Origin: Breviolum minutum Mf 1.05b.01
Lineage: Eukaryota > Sar > Dinophyceae > Suessiales > Symbiodiniaceae
DNA length: 64,000 bases
Reading direction: 5' to 3'
Assembly: GCA_000507305.1 (NCBI GenBank)
Contig: DF239322.1
Location: 62,001 to 126,000, forward strand
The position numbers and the translations under genes are program-made. Within the stretch, counting starts at the first letter, position 1; every line of letters begins with the position of its first letter. Under the pieces are notes generated by a model. That model did no database searches. It was not told where the DNA came from and saw only the letters and a list, made by a program, of their open reading frames with translations. Shown here piece by piece: positions 46,551 to 58,799 of this stretch.

Positions 46551-46643
46551 GCTGCCAAATTTGCTACTCATGCTACTACCGTGGACGCTGTGAACCCACA
46601 ATGTTTCGAAGACGCAGACTGGAAACTCTCCTTCAATATCTAT
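46551..46643 (+). CDS. internal exon, unknown
   Basis: A CAATGCTCAG acceptor and TAT|GTATGT donor bound 31 codons in phase 0 (THATTVDAVNPQCFEDADWK). The donor leads directly into a TA-rich intron. Product unknown. Confidence 0.38.
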
Positions 46644-46857
46644 GTATGTTTATATATACAGTCTACAGTATATAACACTCTTTCTCTCTATATTTGTATA
46701 GATGCTTGCACATTTTGTTTTAGTCAATGATGACGACGGTCATGAAGCAAATGATCCGGGATGATAATATTTGTACAGTGGCGCAGATGGTGAGAGCCAG
46801 CGCATTGAGGCGCCAAAACGTATTGAGTCGTTCTCAATGGTGGCCGAAGTGTCTTTT

Positions 46858-46903
46858 GCCAAAATGCACTCCCTCATGTCTTGTGCCAAAATGCACTCCC
46901 TCA
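46858..46903. repeat. 19-bp direct repeat
   Basis: GCCAAAATGCACTCCCTCA occurs exactly at 46858-46876 and 46885-46903, eight bases apart. Confidence 0.9.
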
Positions 46904-48870
46904 GACATCCTTGAATCTACTGGTGAAATCTTCATTTACATAGCCCTTCGCGGTTTCCGCAACATGGATTTGAATCGGCCATCGAGATGTCAACAGAACA
47001 TAGAGCCCAGCGGTGGCAAATTGTTTCAAGTTTTTCCGAATCCAACTGCCGCAAGGACGGCTGGAAGGCATAGATGCGAACCATGGCATCGGCAATGTGT
47101 AGCCAGCTTTATCCGCCATTTTTGCTTGGCATTTGAAGGGTCTGTGAATGTGTCCATCAGCTGTGACCGTCACTAGCAAGTTTGTCACGTGCCGTGGTGA
47201 TGTATGTATGCTGAATGCTGGTTAAATGTCACGAACCTTACGAGCTTGGTTTAAACCCAGGCCACAGGGCCTCGGGGCCACAGAGATTTGAGCAAGACCA
47301 GAAGACTAGAAAAGGAGCATTTTCGCCTCGTGCGCAGTTGCATTCAAAGCGCAGGCTGTTGTATTTTGCTACTGGTTCAAAGCCATCAACGCAAGACCGT
47401 GGCTTCCACCAAAAAAACTGGAGCCAGTCAGCTGAGGACAGAGAAACCTCAGGCGGCATTCTTTGTGCCAAGAGCTATTTAGGCGACAACACGGGAGCAG
47501 CTTTCGAGCTATATCAACTTACCTGAAATCTATATCATTAAATTAAGACATAGAAGTGAACTTGTAGTGTAATGGCTCATGTGACCAGAAATTGCCCTGC
47601 AACGAAGGTAAACTTGTTTGTTTTCAAAACACTGTCCAGTAATTTGCACACTCACATATAACAGATTAATAGTGTATCAAATCTTATGAATATATACATA
47701 GCTGTGACAATAGCTATTATAATTGCATGTTTACGTTTGTGTGTTTTATATACTGTCAACATGGATACGTACGCTGCACGCACACACACATATGTATATA
47801 TATACACATGTATTAAAAACATACACATATACATCATATACTTACATTCTTACATTCTCCGATGATAAAAGCTGCTTGTCTTCCAATGCCTGACGCTCAG
47901 ATGCTCATTCTCAGGGATAAACCTTTCCGATAAGGCAATTGTTTCCTTCCAAAAGATGTCAGTGGGGTCTTACAAGGATCACTTGCCAATTGCCTCATTT
48001 CAGGTGCCAATCCTTTAGTTGCGATAGCGCCAGCATTTGTAGCAGTGGAGGACAAGCACTTCAAAATATGATGAGTTTCTCCTTGTGAAGTAGGTTCCAG
48101 CTTAAGTTTCGAGGAGGTGCTAACCACCTAGTCAGTCAACTTTGCAAGTACCGTTGAGAAATGGCATGCATCAATCCAGCTCAAATCCCATCCCCCATCC
48201 CTGCAGTTGAGGGATAGGCACCCTTCTGATGGGATTGACTATGCGGAGGAAAGAAACCTGTAACGTCGTCCTGTTTTGAAGCGCGGGTTGTTGAAGATCA
48301 TTTTTGAGAGCCCTTGAAGGTTCCTACATGGCTCAGCTCCAGTTCGAGGCGTGGACTTTGGCCTGAGTGTAGAACTTGAGCTGGACATGTGCTTTGATTT
48401 TGGTACAGCTGCATGAAATTACAATGCATCGGTTCTTTTAAAACTTTCTGCCTGGAAGTGACGCTTACGGATGTCTTGTGCACAGCTGTGGCTTGGAAAT
48501 GTTGCCAGTTGCCCGGGCGTTGTCATGACTTTTCCCGAGGAAGATGCTGCTCGGGAAATGACAAGTCATGGTTCCTTCTAGGAAGTGCTAACGTAGTTGT
48601 ACCGCATCCGTAGCCCCACGGTCCCGCAAGGCTGGCCAACTTCGAAAGACATACCTGTGTCTTTGCGAGAATCATGCGCCCGTTACCTGCCCTTGGTTTA
48701 TCGAACTGCCCCTCGCCAACAGCCGTGTCCGGCTCAGCGTGACAAGATTGTTGTCGTGCTTGTGCTAGTTCCATGTGACCAATCTAAGTTGGGCTTCGGT
48801 TGGCGAAGACAGCCAAGAAGCCAGACTTGCTCAAACACCTTCAACAAAGATGCTGGCTGTCTCCTGCTAG
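46904..48870. other. no well supported gene
   Basis: Open frames such as plus 46727-47176 (149 codons, spanning the direct repeat) and plus 47215-47526 (103 codons) lack splice support. A TA/CA-rich tract lies at 47780-47840. Confidence 0.3.
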
Positions 48871-48929
48871 GTGGCAAATCCGTGGTCTCCGATCGAGGGA
48901 AGTATGCGAAGACGGAGGCTGAGTTGGAC
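48871..48929 (+). CDS. possible short exon
   Basis: CTGCTAG acceptor and GAC|GTATTC donor bound GKSVVSDRGKYAKTEAELD. Coding in character but short. Confidence 0.3.
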
Positions 48930-51900
48930 GTATTCTTTAAAGTTTTATTCAATCTTTGTGCTTACCTCAAGCCGACTACAAAGGATGCGTTTCACTATTG
49001 AATATCTAGTATTGGCTTTCATGCATTATCGTGAAGAGTTTTTGGGTTCAAGCAAGTAGATAAAGCAGGTTGCAGAACTTTCTCAAGGCATTTTGAGACT
49101 CTTGATGACTCTTCCTTTGGCCCCTCGACAGCCAGGTGGTGCAAGTGGTCCATCTCCAAGATTCCGGTGGAAGCTGCAGCTTGCTGAAGGTCACACACTG
49201 GGGGGGTCATGACCAAAGCCTCATCAGGCAGCTCGAATGGTCAGAAAATTGCCTTCTCTATGAAGTTCCCAGGCTTAGGAGGAATGGGGTTTAGAGTATC
49301 TTGGGATCTTCCCACGTTGCTGCAAGGGAACCTTTTCAAGGGGCATCATCAAGAAATATCAAGAAAATTCAAGAAATACACATAATGTATTGCCAATACT
49401 ATAGGCCCTAAGCCTGCTTTTCATCCGCTTGCGCAAGGTCGTTCTTCACACTGGAAGGCCAAGCTGCCCGGTCAGGAAGAGAGTGGCATAAGCTTATCCT
49501 CCTGAAGCCCCGTGCCACAAGGTCATGAAGACTGCCACGGTACTTCAATACTTCAAAACTTATTTTCAAGCTAAGTTGCACAATCTTCACGGTTTGGTCC
49601 CAACGTAGCCCAACGTACTCTAGCTTATCAGCACAAGACCACTTGACTGCGTCATGGTGGTGATTCAATGCCCTAGCCCCACAGGCTTCACCAGATCAGA
49701 GCTCATCTTGCTAGCCTTGGGTATCCGATTCTGGGAGATGAGACGTATGGCAGGGAAGCTCAGTCAAGGCGAGAGAATTCTGTCGATGATTGACTGGATC
49801 GAGTGTGTGACGTGAACCGCACGAGCATGGGCACGTGTTCTTGAATGATTTGGCAAGATGTTGTGTGCAACTTACATGAATAGATGCGCTAGGGAGGAAA
49901 CAGTGATGCATCCCTATCATATACAAGCTCACATGCATGCCATTGCCAGTGCCAGCTCCATGTGCTTTGCTTGAATGCCTTCCACCCTGCCATGCCAAGG
50001 TGGTAGACCTGGTTGGCGAGTGCTGCTCCATGCCAGCAGGCCAGGATAGGCAGTCTCATTTTTTAACTAATTACTCTATACACATATACATTGCAATCAC
50101 ACAACTTGGGCCCTAACTATACAGATTCGCCCCAAAATGTGATCATTCTCCAGTGAACCAGCTTTAATTTATAGGTTCGCAGCGGGCAGATTGCAGTGGA
50201 TCTTACAGTAGTGCATTGCAGTATCCTTTGCAAGGTTGTCCGCTTCCGCTTCTAATCTCACCTAATCTCATTCGATGGTACCCAGAATGAATCGAAGCTG
50301 ACACAAAAGCTTAAAGTCTAGCACAATACTACCAGGTAGAATCAACGGAACATGTCTGGAAGAAACGAAAGGGTGCAAGATCAAGACACATCCAGATCTG
50401 TCAATGAAGGGCTAAAAAAGATTGCGGCAAAAGAACAGCCAGCCAGTGTTCCACGCCAACAGTTCGATTGTTTGGGGTCTACGCTACGCTGGCTAGGCGG
50501 CTAGACGATATGTATGTACTTGCATTTGTCTTCTCGACTGTCAACCCAGCCACTCAATCCAGCTAGAGGATCCATAGTATGTGTATGCAGATATGAAGAA
50601 TATGCTTAGATACATAATTACAAATAGAGTGTAGAGTTCAGCGAGGTGTGACCATGTGTACCCAATGTGCACGATGGGGTTCTTCTCCCTACTCCGGAGC
50701 TTGAGACCTTGGCGGTCACTCGCGAGGCTTCAGCTTGACGTGCCCAGTTTGGCCACGTTGTGCGCCCAGCCGGGTTGTCATAGCACAATCATCTACAGCA
50801 AACACTCGTCTAGTTATCCGAGGCGGAGGCGGTATAGTTGTTATGGACATCCATCATTTTCTGTTTGCGTGCCTGTGGGGTGGGCATGTGCATCTTGTAT
50901 TTGCAAAATCACAAGTTGTACTGGAGCTCACGGATCAAGCACCGTTTGAAATGTGTGATCCATTTTTAACCCTGCACGACATAGTGGCGACACAACATCG
51001 AACAATTTGACCTGCATGCTCTTTTGAGTACAATATTCTAAGTTAGAAGGGTATGTCACAAGATTGACCTTCCATGGCCGGAAAAGTTTGCTTTCTCCAG
51101 ACGTCCTAGCCGGCAGCTTGTTAAGGTCGCTGGATGCACAGGCTGCCTTTCCAGAAGACTTCCAGTTGGTCCTTTCCTCGGGATGGCATTGCCTCGCCTG
51201 GATGTTCCATCAAAAGTTTCAAAAAGTCGACAAGATTGTGGTCAGTCTTGAAGTTGTTGGGTTTCCTGGACCTTTTGCGCTGGCAACTCGGTCACTTGAT
51301 TGACCTCCGAGGCCTTGGAGACCATGAGCCCTTGCAACCTGAAGTGGGGAGCTTAGGGGGATCAAGTTGTGTTCATCAAGCAATATTGTTAATTTTGATT
51401 AGTCAATGTGCGGGCACATGTAGTGATCCGGGAACAAGAATGGCTCATCACGTTCAGCTGTTTTCAGTCAAAAAAGTACCAAAAGTACCGGACAAGGGAG
51501 GCCCAAACACTTGAAACTCTATGTAGCCGATCATGGAAAAATCCTAATCATGTGTCCTGCCTGATTGCTATTTTATGTGTAGACCTATTATTTTGATGTC
51601 AGGGTACTAGGCTCTCTAAGTCGATTGAAATGGATGGAGGAAATGGAACATTCGATTTGGTCCAGGTGTGGTTTTGACCTACGATTGCTGAGTGGCACAG
51701 TCGCAGCTGAGAAAAAGTGTCACCCGCCGAAGGAAGCAGCACAATGTGATTGAGCTAATGTCATTGGCACAACATCAAAAATGTAAATCGGGTCTTCTTC
51801 TATTGGAGGTGTCGGGTTTCAGCTTTGGGATTCTTGTGTTGGTTTTGTTGCAAGTCAAAGCGCAGGTTTAAATAGCCTCGCATGATTCTGGCACCTTCAA

Positions 51901-52692
51901 GTCTTTTGGGTTGAGATGTGAAAGAGACACGCAGATTGAAGTCAATGGAGCAGAGAAAGAGCATTTGCAAAAGACAGTCAGAAATTCCAATTAAGACATT
52001 TCAAGCCCTGCAAGAGGTCATCAATGTCCACTGTCTCCCACCCACGATGTCCCTAACACAAAGGTTTCCGTACGTGAACACTGGAAGGGGTAGGAATTGA
52101 GCGCAATCGCAATCCACTAACCTCTTGTTACATCATGTCCTTTTTCTGATCATTTTGCAGTACGTTGAACAACGCTGCTGTTATTTTGGGGGAATTTACC
52201 AAGACATCTCAGAACGCATCCCCAAGCCGAATCGGACGATGTTGCCACAAGTATTTTGGTAGAAGAGGGCACCGGAAAGATCTTGAAACTTTAAACTGCA
52301 AAAGTTGACATGTTTCCACCTTCACTTGATACTAAGTGTATACTGGCAGCGGATCTGAAGGAATATCCTCGCACAATTGGTATCCTGGACTTCCAGCCGG
52401 TTCCAGCCATCACATCTGAATGTGATTTATATTTTTCCAGTAGATTCGTTGATAAAGTCTTGCCCATCAAAAGCTGCCGTGGAAGCACCTCCAACTGCCC
52501 AATGGATCCGGCCAAATGTGCGATTCGTGTTGGCGACGTGGTGGTGGGACGCACCCGGTCCGGGGCTTCAGCCAAAGGGATGTGTAGCCGCAGCCGAGCG
52601 CTTGCAGATCCGACCAATCGCTGATCATACAAACGTGTGTAACTAATTATATATTAATTGTGCAAAATTAATCAAAATGAGAGTTGTGGTGC
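48930..52692. other. no well supported gene
   Basis: A coding-like patch at about 50662-50733 reads DGVLLPTPELETLAVTREA. Plus frames at 50735-51010 and 51064-51303 (LAGSLLRSLDAQAAFPEDF) are protein-like but have no splice-consistent boundaries. A TCAAGAAAT-like short repeat lies at 49348-49378. Confidence 0.3.
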
Positions 52693-52735
<43 letters not shown>

Positions 52736-52766
52736 TTGATGATGTTGATGACGACGACGGCGACGA

Positions 52767-52800
<34 letters not shown>

Positions 52801-52808
52801 AATGATGA
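52693..52808. repeat. GAT/GAC trinucleotide microsatellite
   Basis: A run of about 17 GAT triplets passes into degenerate GACGACGATGAC triplets. Artefactual poly-Ile/Val frame on the minus strand. Confidence 0.88.
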
Positions 52809-53567
52809 TTGTCACTAGTATTTGAGAGTTCCGATGGGGGGTGACTGCCTGGCTGCGGTGCTCTGCCAGATCGATCATGACAGACACTGAATTATGTGAA
52901 ATGATCTGAAAGTTACAGTATATTTTGTGTATGTTTATGAACATTCTGAGCAACTATGTGCATACATAGTGCTGCAAATTTTGGCCAAATGCAGGGCAGA
53001 GCAAACAGTACTTTGCCCCAGAAAATTACACATGTCTATTGATAGATATGTCTTTATATATGCATATACACACTACATGCATGTTTATTTCGTATGTCTG
53101 TGTGGGCCGTCTGCAAAGACGTAAAACTTCTTTTTTACCGGAGCAGAGGCACTGGGCCTTCCTTGGCAAACCCAGTGCAACGAAGCTATGCCTTGGAAGG
53201 GGAAGCATGACCTGATCAGTCATGTGTACCTGCGAAATCATCTCCATGATGATGCAGCAGTGTTGTGGTTTCCTTTTGGTTTTCGTGTTGTCAAGCTGTT
53301 GCTTCCACACTTACTGGAATCACAAGATGAAACTTGGCCATTCAGGCCCATTAAATGTTCTACCTAAGTGTGTGTGACCTGCTTGTACGTATACTGTATA
53401 TTGTATATGTGCTGTTTCATGCGTGTGTGCATGCCAGTAGTGCCCCGAGCTTGGTGTGAGGAAGGTTCTTACAAGATCCTTCCGAAAAGCTCAAAAATGA
53501 ATTTGCCTACAGATTTTTTGTTTCCATCAGCAAGCTGACTTATGGCTCAGAAGAACAACTAGAAATA

Positions 53568-53732
53568 ACCAACAATTACCCAACAATTACCAACAATTAC
53601 CAACAACAACAACACCAACAACAGCAACAACAACAACAACAACACCAACAACAGCAGCAACAACAGCAACAACAGCAATAGCAACAGCAACAGCAACAAC
53701 AACAACAACAACAGCAACAGGAACAACAACAA

Positions 53733-53773
<41 letters not shown>

Positions 53774-54083
53774 ACGACCACCACCACCACCACAACCACA
53801 ACCACAAACCAACAACCAACAACCAACAACCAACAACCAACAGCCAACAACCAACAGCCAACAACCAACAACCAACAACCAACAACCAACAACCAACAAC
53901 CAACAACCAACAACCAACAACAGTAACAGTGACCAACAATGACCAACAACGTTCAACAATGACAATGACCAACAATGACCAACAATGACCAACAATGACA
54001 GCACACCACCACACCAGCACACCAGCACACCACCACACCACCACACCACCACACCACCACACCACCACACCACCAAACAACAA
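53568..54083. repeat. ~515-bp CAA/CAG, CCAACAA and CCACA low-complexity block
   Basis: Three phases: CAACAA/CAGCAA triplets (53596-53770); a heptanucleotide CCAACAA array (53805-53925); then TGACCAACAA units grading into an ACCACAC/ACCAGCAC array (53930-54075). The plus strand is nearly free of T. Long frames here (Leu-, Val- or Cys-rich, 120-189 codons on the minus strand) are artefacts. Confidence 0.9.
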
Positions 54084-54088
54084 CACGG

Positions 54089-54160
54089 CAATGTCCATTA
54101 CACTGCGCGGAGCAACCGTGGAATGCAAAACGGCAACGGGCAGTAACTTCGGGATGCAAA
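54089..54160 (+). repeat. diverged repeat, copy B
   Basis: Partner of 39849-39912, in the same orientation, directly downstream of the CAA/CCACA block. Shared words TGCGCGGAGCAA and ATGCAAAACG. Confidence 0.45.
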
Positions 54161-54675
54161 ACTGATATAAGAATCTGACGCTTCAGCTTGAGCGCAGAGC
54201 CCATTTGGAGGCAAAGCGCCCCAAGAATTCAACGAAACAAATACTCTGACTGCTACAACAAGTGTCACACCAAGTTCTGTCCGTTCCTTTCCTTTTCTTT
54301 ATGTGGTGTTGTTGGAATTCGGTACATCGGAAATTTCTCAACGAGACTTCCTTTGATTGCGGGGCCCCTTGATCCCTCTTCCAACCAGTGCCTGCAAAGG
54401 TCCATCTCAGCAGAGGGTCTTCTTGTGCAACTGCCCGAGCTGGGGTCGCTGAGTGGGTTCGGTCGGCTGAAAGCGGTGCTTACTTGTATAGTAAAATTAG
54501 AATAAGCGGGTCATGCGTGTTGAGCTGTAATTGAGGTTGGCTGGCTTCTATTGAGTGTTGCGGAGAATTCCCCAATTATGTTTGGACTTCTACTTCCTAT
54601 TCTAGCTATGCTCATTTCACACAAGCTTTTAAAGTGTGCGAGTGTACTGCGGTCTCATCACTCAGACGTGTGCAG

Positions 54676-54760
54676 TCCTGGTGAATCAAGAAGATGTGCA
54701 AGAGGCCGAAGCCCGCCGACCATGGATCCATAAACTCTATTTCAATTGCAGTGGCAACCA
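54676..54760 (+). CDS. possible exon, unknown
   Basis: A GTGTGCAG acceptor is followed by a frame with LVNQEDVQEAEARRPWIHKL. The 3' boundary is uncertain; the frame stays open to about 54860. Confidence 0.35.
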
Positions 54761-55158
54761 GAAGTATGCTAAAGTGATTCCCTGTATTCAACAGAGGGTA
54801 TCACAACGCTCAATCAGCTTGGGGTTTTATTCGCCCTCCTCTTATTGTTACCGGCATTGATGTTACTGTTGTATTATTGCTAGTGTTGTTAGAAGGTGCA
54901 GTGCCATTGTGAATTGTCCTTGTTCAAAATGAGGCAAGATGCACCTGCCCTGCTGCCCAGACAGGCGATGATGTGAGCACTTGCATTTTGAAAGTGTGGC
55001 ACCATGTATGCCCTTTAAGGCCAAGGGCAACTCAGCACAGACTCGGCCCCTGTGACCACTGAAAAGTAAGGTACCAAATGAGAAGCCTTGGGTGTTTGCT
55101 GGTTTGCATGTCAAATCATGTGAGCAGATTTTTTCAATCCACTTGCTGTTCGGTGGAG

Positions 55159-55284
55159 GTGGCATACAGTGGCATTGCAGTGGGCGATGAGATTTGTGAT
55201 TTGTTGGCCCCCAACTCAGCCGACAATGAAACAGCCGACGGTCTGACTTTGAGGAAACCCTACACTGGGTACACCCCCGACTAG
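55159..55284 (+). CDS. possible exon, unknown
   Basis: After GGTGGAG the frame reads VAYSGIAVGDEICDLLAP and NSADNETADGLTLRKP to a TAG, with a possible TGG|GTACAC donor at about 55268. Coding character is good; no family recognised. Confidence 0.38.
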   Translation: MAYSGIAVGDEICDLLAPNSADNETADGLTLRKPYTGYTPD

Positions 55285-55620
55285 GTACCCCAACATGATA
55301 TGAGAAGCAAAACAGGACCCATGATGAAGAAGCCACGTGAAGCCACCAAACCTCGTCATACAAGATACAGTACAGATCCGACATTATGAAGACACATAAA
55401 CCATGGGCGTTCTGGGTTTAAATCAGCGGGAAGCAGCAAGCTTTGTTTGGATGTCTCTGAATTTGTTTCGGGAATTTCGGAAAACCTCTGAGAAATACAC
55501 AGGAAGGTTCACCAGAGTAAGAAGATGTCAGATGTTCTTTCAACATGGTCCCCATGGTCCAGAAAGAAGTTTGATTGAACAGAAGGTTGTACGGGAGGTC
55601 GTCGGATCCAGACTTTGCAG

Positions 55621-55740
55621 GTGGTGTGGCTCTACCCTGACGGTCGCGGTGCCAGCGTTGTAGTCCCAGAAGCTGCTGCGGAGGAGCTGGGCGGCGTGAG
55701 AGCTGATTACACTTATCATTTCGTCATTTGTGCGTATTAG
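55621..55740 (+). CDS. exon, unknown protein
   Basis: GACTTTGCAG acceptor, phase 0, 39 codons then TAG: VVWLYPDGRGASVVVPEAA then ELGGVRADYTYHF. An internal GGC|GTGAGA donor at 55695 is an alternative end. Strong coding character; the WLYPDGRG turn suggests a beta-rich domain, unassigned. Same strand as its neighbours. Confidence 0.5.
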   Translation: MVWLYPDGRGASVVVPEAAAEELGGVRADYTYHFVICAY

Positions 55741-56113
55741 AAGATGAAAAAGCACTAATTATATCTAATTACTATAGATTAGACTTATTTCTATGAGCAT
55801 GGTCATGATTGCTGTCAGGATTTGTGTTTCATTGTGATAAGTTGATAGTCCATGAAGCAATAGATTCAAAGTTGATCAAATTTCCACATTGCCGATTCTT
55901 ACCACTACAAACTGTATCTAGTCTGTTCAATGTCTACATAGGCTGATGCATATTGCTTGTGAATGCGCCGAGATTCTAATTCCCAAAGGCCAAGCTTGCA
56001 GGCCAGCCTACCCCTCCACTGCCTCTTTGCCCCTTCCTCCAAAACCTGGTTACATGGTTTGATCCACCTGGCTAACTCAATGTGACTGCTGCCAACTCCT
56101 TGATTGGCTGAAG

Positions 56114-56289
56114 GAGCTGGTGACAGGAGCTGCTGTGCCACGGGTTGAAGCCCCTGCCGCCACGGCGGAAAATGGAAGTTCTGCGGCGGTGCGGAACAAA
56201 GGCGCGGTGACTGTACAAGCCCACTTTCATGGCGATGGGTTTGTCACTGATGAAGCTCAAACGAGCTTCTGTTTTGTGCATGCAGGAAG
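56114..56289 (+). CDS. internal exon, unknown
   Basis: The acceptor GGCTGAAG and donor AAG|GTGACA bound a coding frame containing ELVTGAAVPRVEAPAATAEN and AVTVQAHFHGDGFVTDEAQ. The Ala/Pro linker is followed by an alternating hydrophobic segment. Product unknown; it may be upstream of the exon at 56629, although the phases differ by one. Confidence 0.48.
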
Positions 56290-56628
56290 GTGACACCGCT
56301 TCAGATGCATGCAGATGCCAGGGTACATGCAATTGAGCTTACCAGCAAGTCCAGTTTCGATCATGTACGAATCTTGTGTTCTAGATGTGTTATGAAGACA
56401 GACCCATCGGCAATCGCACACTGGGCTATATCAGCATTTTATGAACATCTATGAACCCAAGACCGAGATAGATTGAGATATCTAGTCTTGAGTCTTGACA
56501 TGTCTTAACTATAGAGGGACATACTGCATCAAAGTTCACGTGGCTGTGGCGGACACCCACGTCAAATTGTCTTGCCTGAATCCCGGCTCTGACTCGTGAA
56601 AAAAGTCAACTTTTGCTCTTTTTGAAAG

Positions 56629-57549
56629 CCACGGATACCGTACCTGCGTACCGGAGAGGCCGCTGGGGTGCTGCAGCGAGCGCCCCTGCTGAACACGCAA
56701 GCGAGCCAGTGGCTGAGCGGCTGATGCCCTTTCTGGTACGTGCTGCAGAAGCACCGAGCTACGCCAGTGTAGCCCTAGTCAAGCCAGAAAGTACAGGAAG
56801 CCATCGCTGGACCAAAAAGGACCGTCTACTTTTGCTGTTGAGACGGTTGGAAGTGATTTAGATCAGATCCTGTGCTCTTGCATGATTTTGCCTTGTTGAT
56901 TTTATCGGTCATGTCACGGATCATGGGAGAACTGTGATGCATGTGAATGGGATGTCCACGTCTTTCTGTTTGGGCTGTCCATTCTGGAATTGGCTTGACT
57001 AACTTTTGCAAGCGACTGTAGTACATCAGACGAGGACATGTTGACTCTCCAAAAGAGGTTCCATTTTGGGTGGTCAAATTCAGAGACTGGTTCTCAATTC
57101 TCAGCTGTGCTTCTCTCGCACAGGAGGTTGTGCCCAGTGAGGAAGGTGTTGAAGAAGGCGCTTACTCTAAGCAACAGCTTCTTCAAATGCGAGATTCGCT
57201 CCTTTTGATGCAGGAGTTTTCGCCTTCCACTCGATCCAGTACTTGACTAGCACAGTGTTCAAACAAGTGGTGGTAGTGTGTAATGCATCTTCAAACCCTG
57301 CCCAAGCGGAATGATCAAAACGAAACAGATCTTGTTTGCTTGCCAGTTCCCACTGACCTAAGACTCCTAAGACCCAAGGATTTCCGGCAACGCCCCCCTT
57401 CCCCGAGAATTTCCCCAGCCCTCCAGCTTCAGGATGCAGGAGAGTCAGCTTCATCTCCGTTGCCAACCTCTATGCCCTGTCAAGAGGAGGCTCACAAACG
57501 GTCCCACGGGGAAGATTCGATCGGGGAGGAGCTGAGTTCAAAGATATGA
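56629..57549 (+). CDS. gene with eIF4E-binding-like motif, partial
   Basis: Exon 56629-56735 has a polypyrimidine tract with TTGAAAG acceptor and a CTG|GTACGT donor; it reads AYRRGRWGAAASAPAEHASE then AERLMPFL. It joins in phase to exon 57124 (after TCTCGCACAG), which reads EVVPSEEGVEEGAYSKQQLL then QMRDSLLLMQ. YSKQQLL fits the canonical eIF4E-binding motif YxxxxL-hydrophobic, and YSKxxLLxxR is close to the motif of 4E-T-like translational regulators. A later Pro/Ser-rich frame ending in TGA at 57549 (PKDFRQRPPSPRISPALQ) would suit the disordered body of such proteins; its splice junction is not resolved (a GA donor or unseen exon). Role in cap-dependent translation is inferred from this motif only. 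Confidence 0.42.
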
Positions 57550-57758
57550 TAAGGGCCTGCCCAGGATTCTGACAATTTGTTTTACGATGTTTTACGGCAT
57601 CAGTACAGGATGAGAAAGTGGAGCTTCGAAAAAAGATACAGTATCAGATAGCTATAGCAGAAGTAGTCGTATGCTCTTACTTGCATATGCCACGAAAAGA
57701 CACATGTGTCTACCGAGAACTTCTCCTCACCCTCACTCCAGCGGGATTCTTTGCATAG

Positions 57759-57905
57759 GACCTGGACTGCAGCATGCTGCAGATGGTGGTGAGCACACGC
57801 CAGCTTCCAGTTTGGTGGACCAGATGTGGTAAAGAGGTCAGGAACTTATTGGATGAAAATGATCGCCCGCCATTAGATGCTGCTTCTTTGGGTTGGTGTT
57901 GTTGA
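57759..57905 (+). CDS. possible ankyrin-like exon
   Basis: After GCATAG the frame reads MLQMVVSTRQLPVW and then GKEVRNLLDENDRPPLDAAS, the latter matching the end and start of consecutive ankyrin repeats (xxLLxxxxxRxPLDxAS). The expected next half (ADHVAQFMLQKAAL) is present just downstream but shifted by one frame, so either a splice lies between or the copy is frameshifted. Confidence 0.35.
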   Translation, partial: DLDCSMLQMVVSTRQLPVWWTRCGKEVRNLLDENDRPPLDAASLGWCC

Positions 57906-57992
57906 TGGTGCAGACCATGTCGCACAGTTCATGCTTCAAAAGGCAGCTTTGTACACAATCCTCCTTCAATAGAAGACTGACACATAGACCCC

Positions 57993-58265
57993 ATGTATCC
58001 CTATGTTCTACTATACAAGACCTTGCGCTGGGTCTACAGGGTAGTACGCAGAGCCCAATGCCAACAGAGCGGATTGCTTAACAAGAACACGGCCAGGGGG
58101 CAGCTTTATGATATTTCCAAGGCCAAGCGACAGGCCTTTAAGATCGCATGCCGCACGGGACGCCTGCGAATTGTGAAAGCTATATTTGGGGAGCCTTGGG
58201 CATCGTGTGTCAGTGAAAGGGAAGGATTAACCAAGTCAATTGATTGTTTTCGGAACTTCTCTTAG
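57993..58265 (+). CDS. hypothetical frame, unknown
   Basis: A 90-codon plus frame with basic stretches (YDISKAKRQAFKIACRTGRL then RIVKAIFGEPW). The RTGRLRIVKAI segment is weakly ankyrin-like, in keeping with the preceding exon. Splice boundaries not defined. Confidence 0.3.
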   Translation: MYPYVLLYKTLRWVYRVVRRAQCQQSGLLNKNTARGQLYDISKAKRQAFKIACRTGRLRIVKAIFGEPWASCVSEREGLTKSIDCFRNFS

Positions 58266-58799
58266 GTATCCCTTTTCTCCATCCTCGGCCCTTGATTGTA
58301 TGTCTCTTAATAAGTTGATCCAATTGATGCCAAGTGTTCCTTTGTGGGGGTTCTGGAACGGCGAGTTTTGATTTATCTATACGTATATATATATATACTG
58401 TATCAAATTATTTTTTGCGGATTCTTGGAGTTCTCAACTCCTAGAAAGAGAAGTGAGCACTGGTTTGACTCTTTATTTCGCTAACGCAATCAAATCTCAA
58501 GCCATGCATACTGCATTTGGAAACCTGCCGAGCATCCAGTTCTTAGATCAATCCACCATGATGTTGGGGGCGGGTGGTCACAACGGTTGCATGGAAGTAG
58601 AAGCATGCAGACACGTCATTTTAAAGTATCTTGAAGCACGACGTTTCTTGGGATTGACGCTGATATGAGAAGGAGTTTGCTTCTTTCGACGGGCATGGAT
58701 TCAACCAGCGCCAACAATCCAAGCGCCTCAAGATAGTTTGTACCAATTGATGGTAACCTCGTCTCACTTTGCCTGCTCACATGCTAATGATAGGCGCAG

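Noticed and set aside
46727..47176. 149-codon plus frame
   Set aside because: Spans the 19-bp direct repeat and has no splice sites; the opposite strand is equally open at 46901-47188.
53559..54204. Long minus-strand frames up to 189 codons, Leu/Val/Cys-rich
   Set aside because: All lie on the CAA/CCACA low-complexity block; several frames are open at once, as expected for a repeat with no T on one strand.
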